Notes: generated by a model from the sequence alone, not told the origin. A stretch of 64,000 bases of DNA from Bifidobacterium criceti (GCF_002286935.1 NZ_MVOH01000006.1:62001-126000); one strand, 5' to 3'. Shown: positions 41,350 to 50,244, numbered from the stretch's first letter. Numbers and translations are program-made.

Positions 41350-42594
41350 ATGGCCGAAGAGATCGAAGTATACGGCGATGATGATGGCATCATGCTTCTG
41401 GGAGATTCCGAAGACATCCAGCAGGCCCTCGCCGAGCTCCAGATCAGCGAAGAGCACACGACGGACATCAGCAAGGCTGCGATATTGAAGACCGCGCATC
41501 GTGCCACGAAAATGTTCGGCAAGGCACAGGAACGTTCGGGACGGTGGGTGAAGCTCACGAAGGAATCCGCACAGAAGGCCCGCGAGCACGGGTTTCTGCG
41601 CAATAACGCCACCGGCAACTTCATGGGAGTGATCGGCAAAGGCGGCAAAGGCGGCATCAAAGGCAATGTGCAGTTCGAGAGGATAGCGGGAGGCTTCAAC
41701 CCCGCCAAAGTGGCGAATGTCGAAATGCTCATGCTGACGATGGCACTTGAACAGGCGATGAAGGAGATGACCGACTACCTCAAGCAGATCGACGCGAAAG
41801 TCGATCAAGTGCTGCGCCAGCAGAAGAACGCCGAGCTTGCCAAATTCCTCAGCGTCGCCGGATTGGTGGCGGAAGCCGAGAACGAACTGTCCCACATCGG
41901 CACCCTTTCGGATGCCACATGGGACCAATTGGGCAACAGCGCCCAGACAGTGAACGAAGTCCAACAGTATTCACTGCTCCAGCTCAAGGACATCGCCGAG
42001 AAGATCGCCTCGTCGGTCAACGATACCCGGACCACGAAGGACACTCTCGTCAAGGCCCGATCAGGCATTGGCGATTGGCTCGCCGTCGCCGCCGATTGCC
42101 TCCGCATGCGGGACCGCATCGATATGCTCAAAGTGCAGCGCTTCATCGACGCGGACATCACACCGGACCTCCTCAGCAAGCATCGTTTCGTCATCGCGGA
42201 GAACCGACGCGCCCGGTACCATTCCATCACCGATGCGACCGCCCATTTGCGGCAGGCCATCAAAGAAGCGGTCCAGGGCAAGGATGACACCATGCGCGTC
42301 ATCCTCCTGCCGATGGACGCACCTGTCGTCATGCGCGAAGGCAATGCGATCGTGGACGCCCTTGCCCGATTCGACAAAGCCCTGGGTGAGGAATATGCGG
42401 TGACACACTTCTCCGAGAAGCAATGGAATGATGCGATGGGTGAAGTCGGGCAAGCGTTGGCGGACGGCACCGGCCATCTCCTGCAGCAGGCGGGAGACAA
42501 CCTGAAGGAAGGCACCAAGCAGGTCGGGAATCTGGTCAACGGTGCAGGCGACCAGATCAAGAAGGCATTCGGCAATTTCCCGAAACTGTGGTGA
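41350..42594 (+). CDS. Uncharacterised 414-aa protein with central coiled coil
   Basis: Start at 41350 has AAAGGA 7 nt upstream (MAEEIEVYGDDDG). The N-terminus is acidic; residues about 60-100 are basic (KAQERSGRWVKLTKESAQKAREHGF) with a glycine segment GVIGKGGKGGIKG; residues about 130-160 form a coiled coil (MLTMALEQAMKEMTDYLKQIDAKVDQVLRQQK); the rest is helical. No membrane helix or signal peptide. I know of similar uncharacterised proteins in Actinobacteria but cannot name a function. Its pairing with an Xre regulator and a repeat-flanked, low-conservation setting suggests an accessory role, possibly defence; this is speculation. Confidence 0.65.
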   Translation: MAEEIEVYGDDDGIMLLGDSEDIQQALAELQISEEHTTDISKAAILKTAHRATKMFGKAQERSGRWVKLTKESAQKAREHGFLRNNATGNFMGVIGKGGKGGIKGNVQFERIAGGFNPAKVANVEMLMLTMALEQAMKEMTDYLKQIDAKVDQVLRQQKNAELAKFLSVAGLVAEAENELSHIGTLSDATWDQLGNSAQTVNEVQQYSLLQLKDIAEKIASSVNDTRTTKDTLVKARSGIGDWLAVAADCLRMRDRIDMLKVQRFIDADITPDLLSKHRFVIAENRRARYHSITDATAHLRQAIKEAVQGKDDTMRVILLPMDAPVVMREGNAIVDALARFDKALGEEYAVTHFSEKQWNDAMGEVGQALADGTGHLLQQAGDNLKEGTKQVGNLVNGAGDQIKKAFGNFPKLW

Positions 42595-42637
42595 CCTGAT
42601 CTCCCCCAAACTCAGCCCCCTTCGCGCCGTGCACGGC

Positions 42638-42815
42638 CTTTCTCGGCATCTTTGGGTACCTAAAAACGGCCGCGCGCGGGCGTGTCAGGCACCCAGCGGG
42701 GCTATCTGGTCATCTTTGGGTATTCAAGACACCCAAAGATGACCAGATAGCGCCGCTTCTGACACGACACGCCCATATGGAGACTTTTCAGGCACCCAAA
42801 GATGGCCAAATACGC
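42638..42815. repeat. Palindromic dispersed repeat, copy 3 (longest)
   Basis: Perfect 21-bp arms (42701-42721, 42731-42751; GCTATCTGGTCATCTTTGGGT), loop 9. The flanks are themselves imperfect inverted repeats of each other (GGCATCTTTGGGTACC... left; CACCCAAAGATGGCC right), so the whole element is a nested palindrome of about 180 bp. It fills the gap between convergent genes ending at 42594 and 42828. Confidence 0.85.
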
Positions 42816-42827
42816 CGATACGCGGCC

Positions 42828-43475
42828 TTACGAGGCCTTCGCGAAGCTGAAATTGAGCTTCGCATCAGGGTTGACGCTCGCGACAATCGACGTATAGAAC
42901 GATTTCGTTTGCTCTTCTAGGATGTCCCGGTTCGAATCAATGTATTCCTTCTTCGCTTTGTCGGTAAGGATGTTGTTCACCATGTCAAGGGAATCTATCT
43001 GTTGCGTGCCAAAGCTCAATGCACCATTTTGTTCGACGATCACGCGGTATTCCGGATGATCATACCCAATGAATTTGAATTCCGGAATCGAGACATCGAA
43101 CGTGTTCTCGCCAGCCTCTTTGATGACGACTTCCTTGCCTTCAAACCCAAGTTTCGCATCGAATGTGTATTGGATGAACCGCGCGCGTTCCGTCCCCGGG
43201 ATCTCCATATTGAAGAAATGGCTTTTGTTCTCTTTCGAGATGATGCCCGTCACACCAAGCCTCAACAGCGACACTTCCTTCGTTCGCTTCATCGAATGAA
43301 TCACCTGGGTGTCATCCGTGCCCTTCTCACGCAGCCACGGCGGCATCACCGAGGGACACAACCAGAAGATCCCTAACGTTCCGGCAATCCCGACTATCAC
43401 ACATAGAATCGCCACAGCCCAGATGTTCCCTTGTTGCAAACTGCCGAACTTCTTTCTTCCGTTTGTTTCAGCCAT
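42828..43475 (-). CDS. Membrane-anchored protein, DUF4230-like
   Basis: 215 aa. One N-terminal helix (NIWAVAILCVIVGIAGTLGIFWL, residues 17-39) anchors an extracytoplasmic domain. The series EVSLLRLGVTGIISKENKS, then FIQYTFDAKLGFEGKEVVI, FDVSIPEFKFIGYDHPEYRVIVEQNG and a C-terminal helical part resembles DUF4230 proteins, whose function is unknown. GC is lower than surrounding housekeeping genes (45% over 42961-43020 by hand count). Assignment is tentative. Confidence 0.6.
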   Translation of the reverse strand: MAETNGRKKFGSLQQGNIWAVAILCVIVGIAGTLGIFWLCPSVMPPWLREKGTDDTQVIHSMKRTKEVSLLRLGVTGIISKENKSHFFNMEIPGTERARFIQYTFDAKLGFEGKEVVIKEAGENTFDVSIPEFKFIGYDHPEYRVIVEQNGALSFGTQQIDSLDMVNNILTDKAKKEYIDSNRDILEEQTKSFYTSIVASVNPDAKLNFSFAKAS

Positions 43476-43765
43476 GGGCTCTCTCCTCCCTCACGTCAGC
43501 GAAAACCGGCCACCTTCGCCCGCAACAGCGCATCCGGTGCGACAAAAGGAACATCGCCCGAATCCACTGCACCTCCTTTTCACGGGATTACTCTATCAGA
43601 GAAACCGATAACGGGGACTCTGTCGTCCATGATTGCGATGCGCACAGGAAAGAGCGGTAACGTAAATAGCACGCAAGAAGAATCGATAGTCAAATCAACA
43701 TAATCAGTCTGATAATGTCTCTCCATTAACACCCGAGATTCCCCCGCAATGTCAATGCGTGACAT
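43476..43765. other. AT-rich intergenic region
   Basis: 290 bp between the DUF4230-like gene start and the GTPase stop. Contains TGTCAATGCGTGACA (imperfect inverted repeat, about 43749-43763). No gene that I can support. Confidence 0.5.
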
Positions 43766-44986
43766 TCACTTCCCACGGCCGAAGAACGCGGCTTTGACGA
43801 GGTCGATGATCATCTGCGTCATGTCCTTGCCGCCGCCTTGCGTCGCTTCGGCGATGCCGCTGACTTTGCCGATGAATCCGTCACCGAACTGTTCCTCCAT
43901 CAGATGCTGCACCCAACTCGTGTCGCGCACGCTCCGCTGGCCGGTGTAGACCTGTTCGAACGCGACGACCGCGCCTTCGCCGAGCGCCGCGATGATGCTC
44001 GCCGCGACGACCGCGTTGAGGACGCTCGCCGCGATGTTGATGCCGGGAATCGCTTTGATCGCGCTGATCGCCGAATGCGCGACGACGCTCGCCGTGCCGA
44101 CCTGCACGATCGAGTCGAGGAAATGCTTCGCATCCTCATGTTTGTCTATCTCGTACAGCCGCGCGAGGCCGTTGAGTTCGGCGAGTTCGAGTGGGGACAG
44201 CACAAGCGAATCGGCGATCGGGATCGGCACGGCGCCCACCGTGGCCCCGGCGACGACGCTCACGCCGATGAGGCCTTGTGCGAGCGCGCGTTTCCGCGCG
44301 AGCTTGAACTGCATCAGATCGCGTGTGCCGCCTTGCATGCCTTCCGGCATCGCGCGCATCGTCGCGTCGATGAGGTCGGTGATGCCTTCGGGCGCCGCGA
44401 ACGCGGTCTCGTTGATGATGTAGGTCTGCGCGACGACGGGCACGATCGCACGCAGGTTCCTTTCGACGCGCGTCCCGCGGAACGCTTCGCGCACCATGTC
44501 GATGTTGCGTGCGCGGTCCGGCTGCGAATACGACTTCGTGATGACGGCGATGATCGGCACCGATTTCCACATGCGCACCGCGTTCGACAGGTTGCGGATC
44601 GTTTCCGGGAACAGTTTCGCAGCGGTGCCGTCCACGCAGAACCAGATGACGTTGATGCGTGTGTTCTCGTTGCCGTCTTTCGCGCTCAAACGTGACCATT
44701 TGCGTACCGCGTACACAGCGCGCATGCTTTTGATCGGCGACGGTTCGAATCCGATCGAATCGATCACACGGAACGGCACGTCGGGGCTTTCGTAGATGTC
44801 GAGTTCCTCGGTCGTGCCGCGGGTGCCGAAACTTGTTTTCGCGACGTCGTCACCGATGACGGCGTTGATGAGCGTCGATTTGCCGACGCCCGAGTTCCCC
44901 AGGACGAACACATTCCCCTTGGGCGCGCCACCGTTCGTCGGCGGTACGGGCTGCACGTCGATCACTTGGCCGTTATCGTATGTCAT
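43766..44986 (-). CDS. Era/TrmE-type GTPase with DUF697-like membrane-interacting domain
   Basis: 406 aa. P-loop GNSGVGKST at residues 30-38, G2/G3 region FGTRGTTEELDIYESP and RVIDSIGFEP, G4-like IIAVITKSYSQPD. The C-terminal half is hydrophobic and alanine/glycine-rich (GLIGVSVVAGATVGAVPIPIADSLVLSPLELAELNGLARLYEI...AALGEGAVVAFEQVY), the pattern of DUF697-type domains in small GTPases that act at membranes. Role unknown. The start at 44986 is 6 nt from TATGAT, again leaderless; the longer frame has no ribosome site. Confidence 0.8.
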   Translation of the reverse strand: MTYDNGQVIDVQPVPPTNGGAPKGNVFVLGNSGVGKSTLINAVIGDDVAKTSFGTRGTTEELDIYESPDVPFRVIDSIGFEPSPIKSMRAVYAVRKWSRLSAKDGNENTRINVIWFCVDGTAAKLFPETIRNLSNAVRMWKSVPIIAVITKSYSQPDRARNIDMVREAFRGTRVERNLRAIVPVVAQTYIINETAFAAPEGITDLIDATMRAMPEGMQGGTRDLMQFKLARKRALAQGLIGVSVVAGATVGAVPIPIADSLVLSPLELAELNGLARLYEIDKHEDAKHFLDSIVQVGTASVVAHSAISAIKAIPGINIAASVLNAVVAASIIAALGEGAVVAFEQVYTGQRSVRDTSWVQHLMEEQFGDGFIGKVSGIAEATQGGGKDMTQMIIDLVKAAFFGRGK

Positions 44987-44992
44987 GCCGCC

Positions 44993-44998
44993 ATCATA
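44993..44998 (-). promoter_or_regulatory. -10 hexamer of the GTPase leaderless promoter
   Basis: TATGAT followed by GGCGGC then ATG on the minus strand. Confidence 0.6.
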
Positions 44999-45108
44999 GG
45001 CACACGCGCATCGACGTGTCGCCGGCTTGCCCTGTGCGCATAGGTGTGTCACTTGGTGCGCTGTCGTACCGCGGCGCGGCGATAGGTGTGTCTACGCATG
45101 CAGCTGCG

Positions 45109-45711
45109 TCACTCCGTCTGGTCGGCGTCCTGTCCGGATGTGTTCGAAAGGGCGTTGCGCGATTCCTCGGCCGCCTTTTCGCGCGCTTTCGCTTGTTGTT
45201 CCGCCTCCTCGGCCGTACGCGGCGTCCGCACGAGTTCCGAACCGGTCGCCTCGACCATCATGTCGTCGACGCGGTCGAGCATCGCATCGAATTCCTTCTG
45301 CTGCTCGGGTGTGAGTTCCGTGTCCTGGACCGCGTGGAGCTGCGCCATGATGTCCTCCGCCTGTTCGTTCCAGGCGATGTAGTCCTCCACCTCGCTTGCC
45401 GGGATGCCTTCGTCGCTGTTGAGGAGCGTCGCAAAATGCGCATACTTCGTCATGAATTCCTCATAGTTCTTCATGACCTGTTCCGGATCGGTCGTCGATG
45501 GCGTGACTTCCTTCTTCCCCTCATCCGAAGCCGCGCTTTGCGAAGACGCCGACGAGGGTGATGCTTCGGCGGACGCGTCCTTCTTCGATGTGAAGTGCAG
45601 CGCGAGGAGGATGCCCACCGCGACCAATGCGGCGACGATCACGCCGACGATGGCGATGACCCACACCTTCTTCTTCGATGCGGCTTCCTGATCCGACGTG
45701 GTCTTTTCCAT
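45109..45711 (-). CDS. Membrane-anchored DUF6591-related protein
   Basis: 200 aa. A short cytoplasmic N-terminus with KKK, one membrane helix (VWVIAIVGVIVAALVAVGILLAL, residues 16-38), a Ser/Ala-rich linker and a helical domain (VMKNYEEFMTKYAHFATLL...MLDRVDDMMVEATGSEL) similar to the C-terminal domain of the 536-aa DUF6591-like protein 6 kb away. The C-terminus is charged. Strong AAGGAGA ribosome site. Function unknown; it lies 122 bp upstream of the GTPase gene on the same strand. Confidence 0.7.
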   Translation of the reverse strand: MEKTTSDQEAASKKKVWVIAIVGVIVAALVAVGILLALHFTSKKDASAEASPSSASSQSAASDEGKKEVTPSTTDPEQVMKNYEEFMTKYAHFATLLNSDEGIPASEVEDYIAWNEQAEDIMAQLHAVQDTELTPEQQKEFDAMLDRVDDMMVEATGSELVRTPRTAEEAEQQAKAREKAAEESRNALSNTSGQDADQTE

Positions 45712-45910
45712 TCCGTCTCCTTGACATCGTTTGCATCACACTGGTCGCAATCTAACTACCATCGTAACAAATCAGAGCCATGACAACTTCCGCATACTCA
45801 CATCTTCCACCGTGTTTTTGACACAATCTTCACGGTTGCGCTCGCGACACCCGATTCCCGATATCCGAGATTCCCGACCCCCGATATTCCGATATCCCAT
45901 CCACATCCGA

Positions 45911-46351
45911 TCACCGATCCACGTCACCATCAGCGCCCTTCATGGCGATCCGTACAATGTCCGTACACGCCACGCCGACGCCGTCATCGAAGAACAGCCT
46001 GTGCGATGCGCCATCATACCGTTCGACGACACCTTCGGCCGTCACATACATGCCGCGGTCGGCACGGTCTGCCGTCCGGAAATACGTCACCGAGACAACC
46101 GGATGGTCATCGATGCGCGCGAGCACGGCCGCGAACCTACGGTCGAGTTCCTCGCGTGCATCCTCCCCGAGTTCGATACGGCGTTCGACGGGTTTCGACG
46201 CGTCCTCGATGAGCTCACCGTATCCGCTGAGCGCCGCGAACGGCATGAACTGCGCCGCCCGCTGCCCGACGGGCATATGCCCATGCGCGCGCGAACGGTG
46301 GTGCTCCATGACGATGATGTCGTCATAGCGGTGCGTGGGCTCAAGGATCAT
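45911..46351 (-). CDS. YolD-like partner of Y-family DNA polymerase
   Basis: 146 aa. The motif GQRAAQFMPFAALSGYGELI is the hallmark of YolD-like small proteins that sit next to UV-induced Y-family polymerases in Gram-positives. The rest is a small beta-rich domain (HPVVSVTYFRTADRADRGMYVTAEGVVERYDGASHRLFFDDGVGV). Its start overlaps the polymerase stop by 4 nt (ATGA), so translation is coupled and both fall under the SOS box upstream of the polymerase. Probable polymerase accessory factor. Confidence 0.78.
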   Translation of the reverse strand: MILEPTHRYDDIIVMEHHRSRAHGHMPVGQRAAQFMPFAALSGYGELIEDASKPVERRIELGEDAREELDRRFAAVLARIDDHPVVSVTYFRTADRADRGMYVTAEGVVERYDGASHRLFFDDGVGVACTDIVRIAMKGADGDVDR

Positions 46352-47925
46352 GAGGCGTGCCCTCCTATCTGCCGGTTGCGCTCGATGCCGGTCGCGCCTT
46401 CCTCAAGGTTACGCCCAGTGACCACGGCATTGCCGCCGAACCGCTCCTTGACGCCAAGCAACGCGCGTTGCACAGCGAGCTCGCGCGCATCGCGCCCCAT
46501 ACCCCCATCCCGCCGCACGGACACATCCTCCCCATCCGTGCCTTCGCCGGCCACGGCATCGAACAGGTCCTGCTGTTCATACCTCCCATGATGGGTGCCA
46601 TCCGCAGCGACGCCATCGCCACCGTCCACACCGTCCGTCCCGACCCGCGACGCCCCAACGGTCACGCGCCGCACGAGCAGCCGCTCATCGGCGATACGGT
46701 CGAACACATCGGCGAAGGCCTCACGCAGACGCGACGCGTTCGCGCGCGCATGATCGAGCCGTTTCGAGCCGTGCGCGCTTTTCGGCGTGCGCCTGCCGTA
46801 CCGGTCGGTCGAGACCGGCCCCCTGTACCCTTGCGCCTGCGGACGGTCGAGACTCGTGGCATCATAGCCGATCGTCAACATGACGAGATCGGTCACCTCG
46901 CCGTGCCTGAGCAGGTCATAGGCGACCTCGTCGGCCATTTCGAGCACGATCGTGCGCGCATGCGCCCAATCGTAGGGTTCATGGAGCACCTGCCCGCAGC
47001 TGAGTGACGACGAGCGCGGCTTGTACGCCTTGATGTCCGCAATCGTGCACGGCTCCCATCCCCATGCGTGGTCGATGAGCAGCTCCGCGTTGACGCCGAA
47101 CATCCTGTAGAGCAGGTCCTCGTTGTAATAGTCGTTCGCCGAACCGAGCGAACAGCGCGCGATGTCGCCCATCGTCATCAGTCCGCGGTGCTCGAGCGCG
47201 CGCGAGACGCCACGCCCGACGCGCCAGAAATCGGTGAGCGGACGGTGCGCCCACAACGTACGCCGGTACGCCATCTCGTCGAGCCGCGCGATGCGCACGC
47301 CGTCACCATCCGCCGGGATGTGCTTCGCGACGATGTCCATCGCGACTTTCGCGAGATACAGGTTCGTGCCGATGCCCGCCGTCGCCGTGATGCCCGTCTC
47401 CGCGACGATGTCCGCGACGATGCGACGCGCGAGCTCGTGCGCGTCGCATCCGAAAAACGTGAGGTACGACGTGACGTCGATGAACACTTCGTCGATCGAA
47501 TAGACATGGACGTCCTTCGCGTCCGCGTAACGCAGATAGATGCCGTAGATGCGCGCGCTCGCCTCAAGATAGCGTGACATATGCGGTTTCGCGATGACGA
47601 ACGCCGCTTTGAGCGACGGGTCGGCCGCGAGCCGCGCCGCACTTGTCGACTCCCCCGCGAACCTGCGTCCCGGCGCATGCACACGCCGCGTTTCATTGAC
47701 GTCCTGCATGCGTTGTTCGACTTCGAACAGGCGCGGCCGTCCGCTTATGCCGAGCGCCTTGAGCGACGGCGAGACGGCGAGGCATATCGTTTTGGACGTG
47801 CGCGACTCATCCGCGACGACCAGATTGGCGTCGAGCGGATCAAGGCCGCGTTCCACGCATTCCTCGGACGCGTAGAACGACTTGAGGTCTATCGCAAGAT
47901 ACGTTCGCTCGTTCATGACGACCAT
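46348..47925 (-). CDS. SOS-regulated Y-family DNA polymerase (UmuC/DinB-like)
   Basis: 525 aa translesion polymerase. Catalytic acidic residues: Asp13 in LAIDLKSFYASEEC and Asp145-Glu146 in VYSIDEVFIDVT; the helix-hairpin-helix region TDFWRVGRGVSRALEHRGLMTMGDIARC and the little-finger domain (SSSLSCGQVLHEPYDWAHARTIVLEMADEV) follow. The C-terminal 100 residues are Asp/Gly-rich and contain QQDLFD, a plausible beta-clamp-binding motif. An in-frame ATG at 47916 is an alternative start. Transcription is probably controlled by LexA through the box 3 nt upstream. Confidence 0.9.
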   Translation of the reverse strand: MVVMNERTYLAIDLKSFYASEECVERGLDPLDANLVVADESRTSKTICLAVSPSLKALGISGRPRLFEVEQRMQDVNETRRVHAPGRRFAGESTSAARLAADPSLKAAFVIAKPHMSRYLEASARIYGIYLRYADAKDVHVYSIDEVFIDVTSYLTFFGCDAHELARRIVADIVAETGITATAGIGTNLYLAKVAMDIVAKHIPADGDGVRIARLDEMAYRRTLWAHRPLTDFWRVGRGVSRALEHRGLMTMGDIARCSLGSANDYYNEDLLYRMFGVNAELLIDHAWGWEPCTIADIKAYKPRSSSLSCGQVLHEPYDWAHARTIVLEMADEVAYDLLRHGEVTDLVMLTIGYDATSLDRPQAQGYRGPVSTDRYGRRTPKSAHGSKRLDHARANASRLREAFADVFDRIADERLLVRRVTVGASRVGTDGVDGGDGVAADGTHHGRYEQQDLFDAVAGEGTDGEDVSVRRDGGMGRDARELAVQRALLGVKERFGGNAVVTGRNLEEGATGIERNRQIGGHAS

Positions 47926-47927
47926 TA

Positions 47928-47943
47928 TCGAACAGATGTTCGA
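47928..47943. promoter_or_regulatory. LexA/SOS box TCGAACAGATGTTCGA
   Basis: A perfect 16-bp palindromic match to the Gram-positive/actinobacterial LexA consensus (CGAAC-N4-GTTCG), located 3 nt from the polymerase start codon. It predicts induction of the polymerase and its YolD-like partner by DNA damage. Confidence 0.85.
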
Positions 47944-48003
47944 AGTCGTCGAGTCCGGCGCGTCGTGCGCCGAAGTCCCATGGCATGCCCGTGATGGAAG
48001 GAT

Positions 48004-48054
48004 GGCGTATGCGGGGACGGTGCCGACACCGCCGGCACCGTCCCCGCATACGCC
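48004..48054 (-). terminator. Terminator after the creatininase-family gene
   Basis: 21-bp perfect arms (GGCGTATGCGGGGACGGTGCC) with a 9-nt loop, 6 nt beyond the stop on the minus strand. Confidence 0.8.
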
Positions 48055-48060
48055 AAGGCA

Positions 48061-48813
48061 TCAGGCGAACTCGCGCTCGCAGATCGACGCGACCTCACGC
48101 ACGCATGCCTCCGCCATGAGCTTCCCGGCTTCGGCGGTCGCCCCACGTGGATCGGCGAGGCCGCCGTACGCCGGCACGTCCCCCGGACGCACCGGGTAGC
48201 GCACGTATGGTCTCGGCGTCACCGGCCCCTCGTATACGATGCGATCCATATGCACGGCCTCGGGCGCGTAATGCAGCATGAGCGCCGTCTCGGTGACAGC
48301 CGCGTGTTCGAGCGCCCACCCCGGGAACACAAGGTCACCGCTGAACACATCATCGATGACGTCCTGGGTGAGCGGGTCCCACCAGTTCGTCTCGATGATC
48401 GTCGCCGCGCCTCCTGTCTCCCTCGTGACGAGGTCGATCGCTTCCACAATGAACGCCTCGTTCTCGAAATGGGCGTTCATGACGACGATCTTCGTGAATC
48501 CATCGTCGATGAGCTCGCGCAGCACGTCGTGCATCTGCGCGATGACGGTCGCGCCGTTCATGTCGATCGTCCCCGGGAACAACGGCCCGCCGCCGGAAAG
48601 CGGCTTCGATTTGTATCCGTAGCTGATCGTCGGCATGACCGTGCCGTCCACGGCCTTCGCGAGGTCCTCGGCGATGCACGCCGCCAACGTCGCATCGGTG
48701 CGCATCGGCAGATGCTGGCTGTGCTGTTCGGTCGACCCGATCGGCACGATGACCGGCTTGTCCTTGCGGGCCGCGAACTCCGGCCATGTCATCTCATCCA
48801 TACGGTACGTCAT
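48061..48813 (-). CDS. Creatininase-family amidohydrolase
   Basis: 250 aa. Metal-ligand motif PIGSTEQHSQHLPMRTD (Glu29, His31, Asp40) and VVMNAHFENEAFIVEAI match the creatininase family of cyclic-amide hydrolases, whose founding member interconverts creatinine and creatine; other members act on different lactams, so substrate is not fixed. AAAGGAGA ribosome site. It follows the MHS transporter by 51 bp on the same strand and lies near a CodA-type deaminase, suggesting a nitrogen-heterocycle catabolic unit. Confidence 0.82.
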   Translation of the reverse strand: MTYRMDEMTWPEFAARKDKPVIVPIGSTEQHSQHLPMRTDATLAACIAEDLAKAVDGTVMPTISYGYKSKPLSGGGPLFPGTIDMNGATVIAQMHDVLRELIDDGFTKIVVMNAHFENEAFIVEAIDLVTRETGGAATIIETNWWDPLTQDVIDDVFSGDLVFPGWALEHAAVTETALMLHYAPEAVHMDRIVYEGPVTPRPYVRYPVRPGDVPAYGGLADPRGATAEAGKLMAEACVREVASICEREFA

Positions 48814-48864
48814 TGTTGTCTCCTTTGTTGTCGTTTCACATCCACAGTGCGCCGCACCGCACAT

Positions 48865-50244
48865 TCAGATCGTCCCCAGGTCCTTCTCGGTGTTCTCATG
48901 CGACAGGCACATCGCCACGAGCGCGATGGCGGCGATGACGACCATGTACCAGGCAGGGGCGATCGCCGATCCGGTCGCCCAGATGAGCCACGTCGCGATG
49001 AACGGGGCCGTGCCACCGAACAAGGCGTTCGCAAGGTTGAAACTGAACGCGAAACCAGTGAACCGCACGCTTGTCGGGAATGTCTCGGTCAGATAGCTCG
49101 ACAGTGTGCCGTCATTCGCGGTGAGCGTCGCGCACAACGCGAGCTCCACGAGCAGCACCGGCCAGAACGCGCCGGTCTCGAGGATCATGAAGGCGGGGAC
49201 GGTCAGCACGATGAACGCGACACAGGCGCCGACGAGCACCTTCTTGCGGCCGAAATGATCGGAGATATGCCCCATCGCGAAGACAAGACCGATGTAGAGC
49301 ACAAGGCACACCGTCGTGATGAGCGAGGATTGCGAGGCCTCCATGCCGACCGTTTCCGAAAGGTACGTCGGCAGGTACGTGAGCACCGTGTAGAAACCGA
49401 CCGCATTGAGCATGCACGCGCCGAAGCTGAGCAACACCTGCTTGAGATGATCGTGGAACAGTGTGCGCAACGGCGAGACGTTGCGCGTCCCCTTCCCCGC
49501 ATCCATTCCGCCTTCCTTGCGTTCGAGCTCGGCGTTCATCTGTTCGTAGATCGGCGAATCCGCGACATTGTTGCGGATGTAATGCACGATGAGTCCGAGC
49601 GGACCCGCCATCAGGAACGGCACACGCCATCCCCATGCGCTCATCGCCACCGCATCCAGGTTCGTCGTCATCAGCATCGCGAGCGTCGAACCGGCGAGGA
49701 GTCCGATCGCGGTCGACGCCGGAATGAGTGAGCAATAGATGCCACGACGCCTGGCAGGGGCGTATTCCCCAAGGAACGTCGCCGCACCAGCGTATTCGCC
49801 CGATGCCGAGAAGCCCTGCACCATGCGCATCAACAGCAACAGGAGCGGTGCGAGCACGCCGATGACCGCGTAGGCCGGCAGGCAGCCGATGAGGAACGAG
49901 GCCCCCGACATCAGCAGGATCGACAGGCTCAATGCCCGTTTGCGCCCGAACCTGTCTCCGAAATGCCCCCAGAACAGCGCCCCGACCGGTCGGAGCACAA
50001 ACGACAACGCAAAGACGCCGAAGGTCTCCATCAGCGCGACCGTGCGGTTGGAGGAGGGGAAGAACACGCCCGCGATGACCGTGGCGAAGTACGAATACGA
50101 GGCGTAATCGAACCATTCGATGAAGTTGCCGAGGAACGACGACCATGCGACTTTGCGCACCATGCCCTGGCGCTCATCTTCCGGCTCGCGCTCCACGCCG
50201 CCCAGCTCACGGACATCCATGCCCATATCTGTTATGGCACTCAT
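48865..50244 (-). CDS. MHS-family (MFS) metabolite:proton symporter
   Basis: 459 aa, twelve predicted helices. LGNFIEWFDYASYSYFA, ALSFVLRPVGALFWGHFGDRFGRKRALSLSI (MFS motif A) and GFSASGEYAGAATFLGEYAPARRRG are typical of the MHS subgroup that imports small acids and compatible solutes with protons. The cytoplasmic loop after helix 6 and the second motif A-like GHISDHFGRKKVL are present. Start 50244 has AAAGGTGG upstream. Between the PucR regulator and the creatininase gene; likely imports their substrate. Confidence 0.87.
   Translation of the reverse strand: MSAITDMGMDVRELGGVEREPEDERQGMVRKVAWSSFLGNFIEWFDYASYSYFATVIAGVFFPSSNRTVALMETFGVFALSFVLRPVGALFWGHFGDRFGRKRALSLSILLMSGASFLIGCLPAYAVIGVLAPLLLLLMRMVQGFSASGEYAGAATFLGEYAPARRRGIYCSLIPASTAIGLLAGSTLAMLMTTNLDAVAMSAWGWRVPFLMAGPLGLIVHYIRNNVADSPIYEQMNAELERKEGGMDAGKGTRNVSPLRTLFHDHLKQVLLSFGACMLNAVGFYTVLTYLPTYLSETVGMEASQSSLITTVCLVLYIGLVFAMGHISDHFGRKKVLVGACVAFIVLTVPAFMILETGAFWPVLLVELALCATLTANDGTLSSYLTETFPTSVRFTGFAFSFNLANALFGGTAPFIATWLIWATGSAIAPAWYMVVIAAIALVAMCLSHENTEKDLGTI

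Noticed and set aside
34418..42815. Palindromic repeats as insertion sequences or integrase att sites
   Set aside because: No transposase or integrase frame accompanies them, no target-site duplication is evident, and copies are too short to be IS elements.
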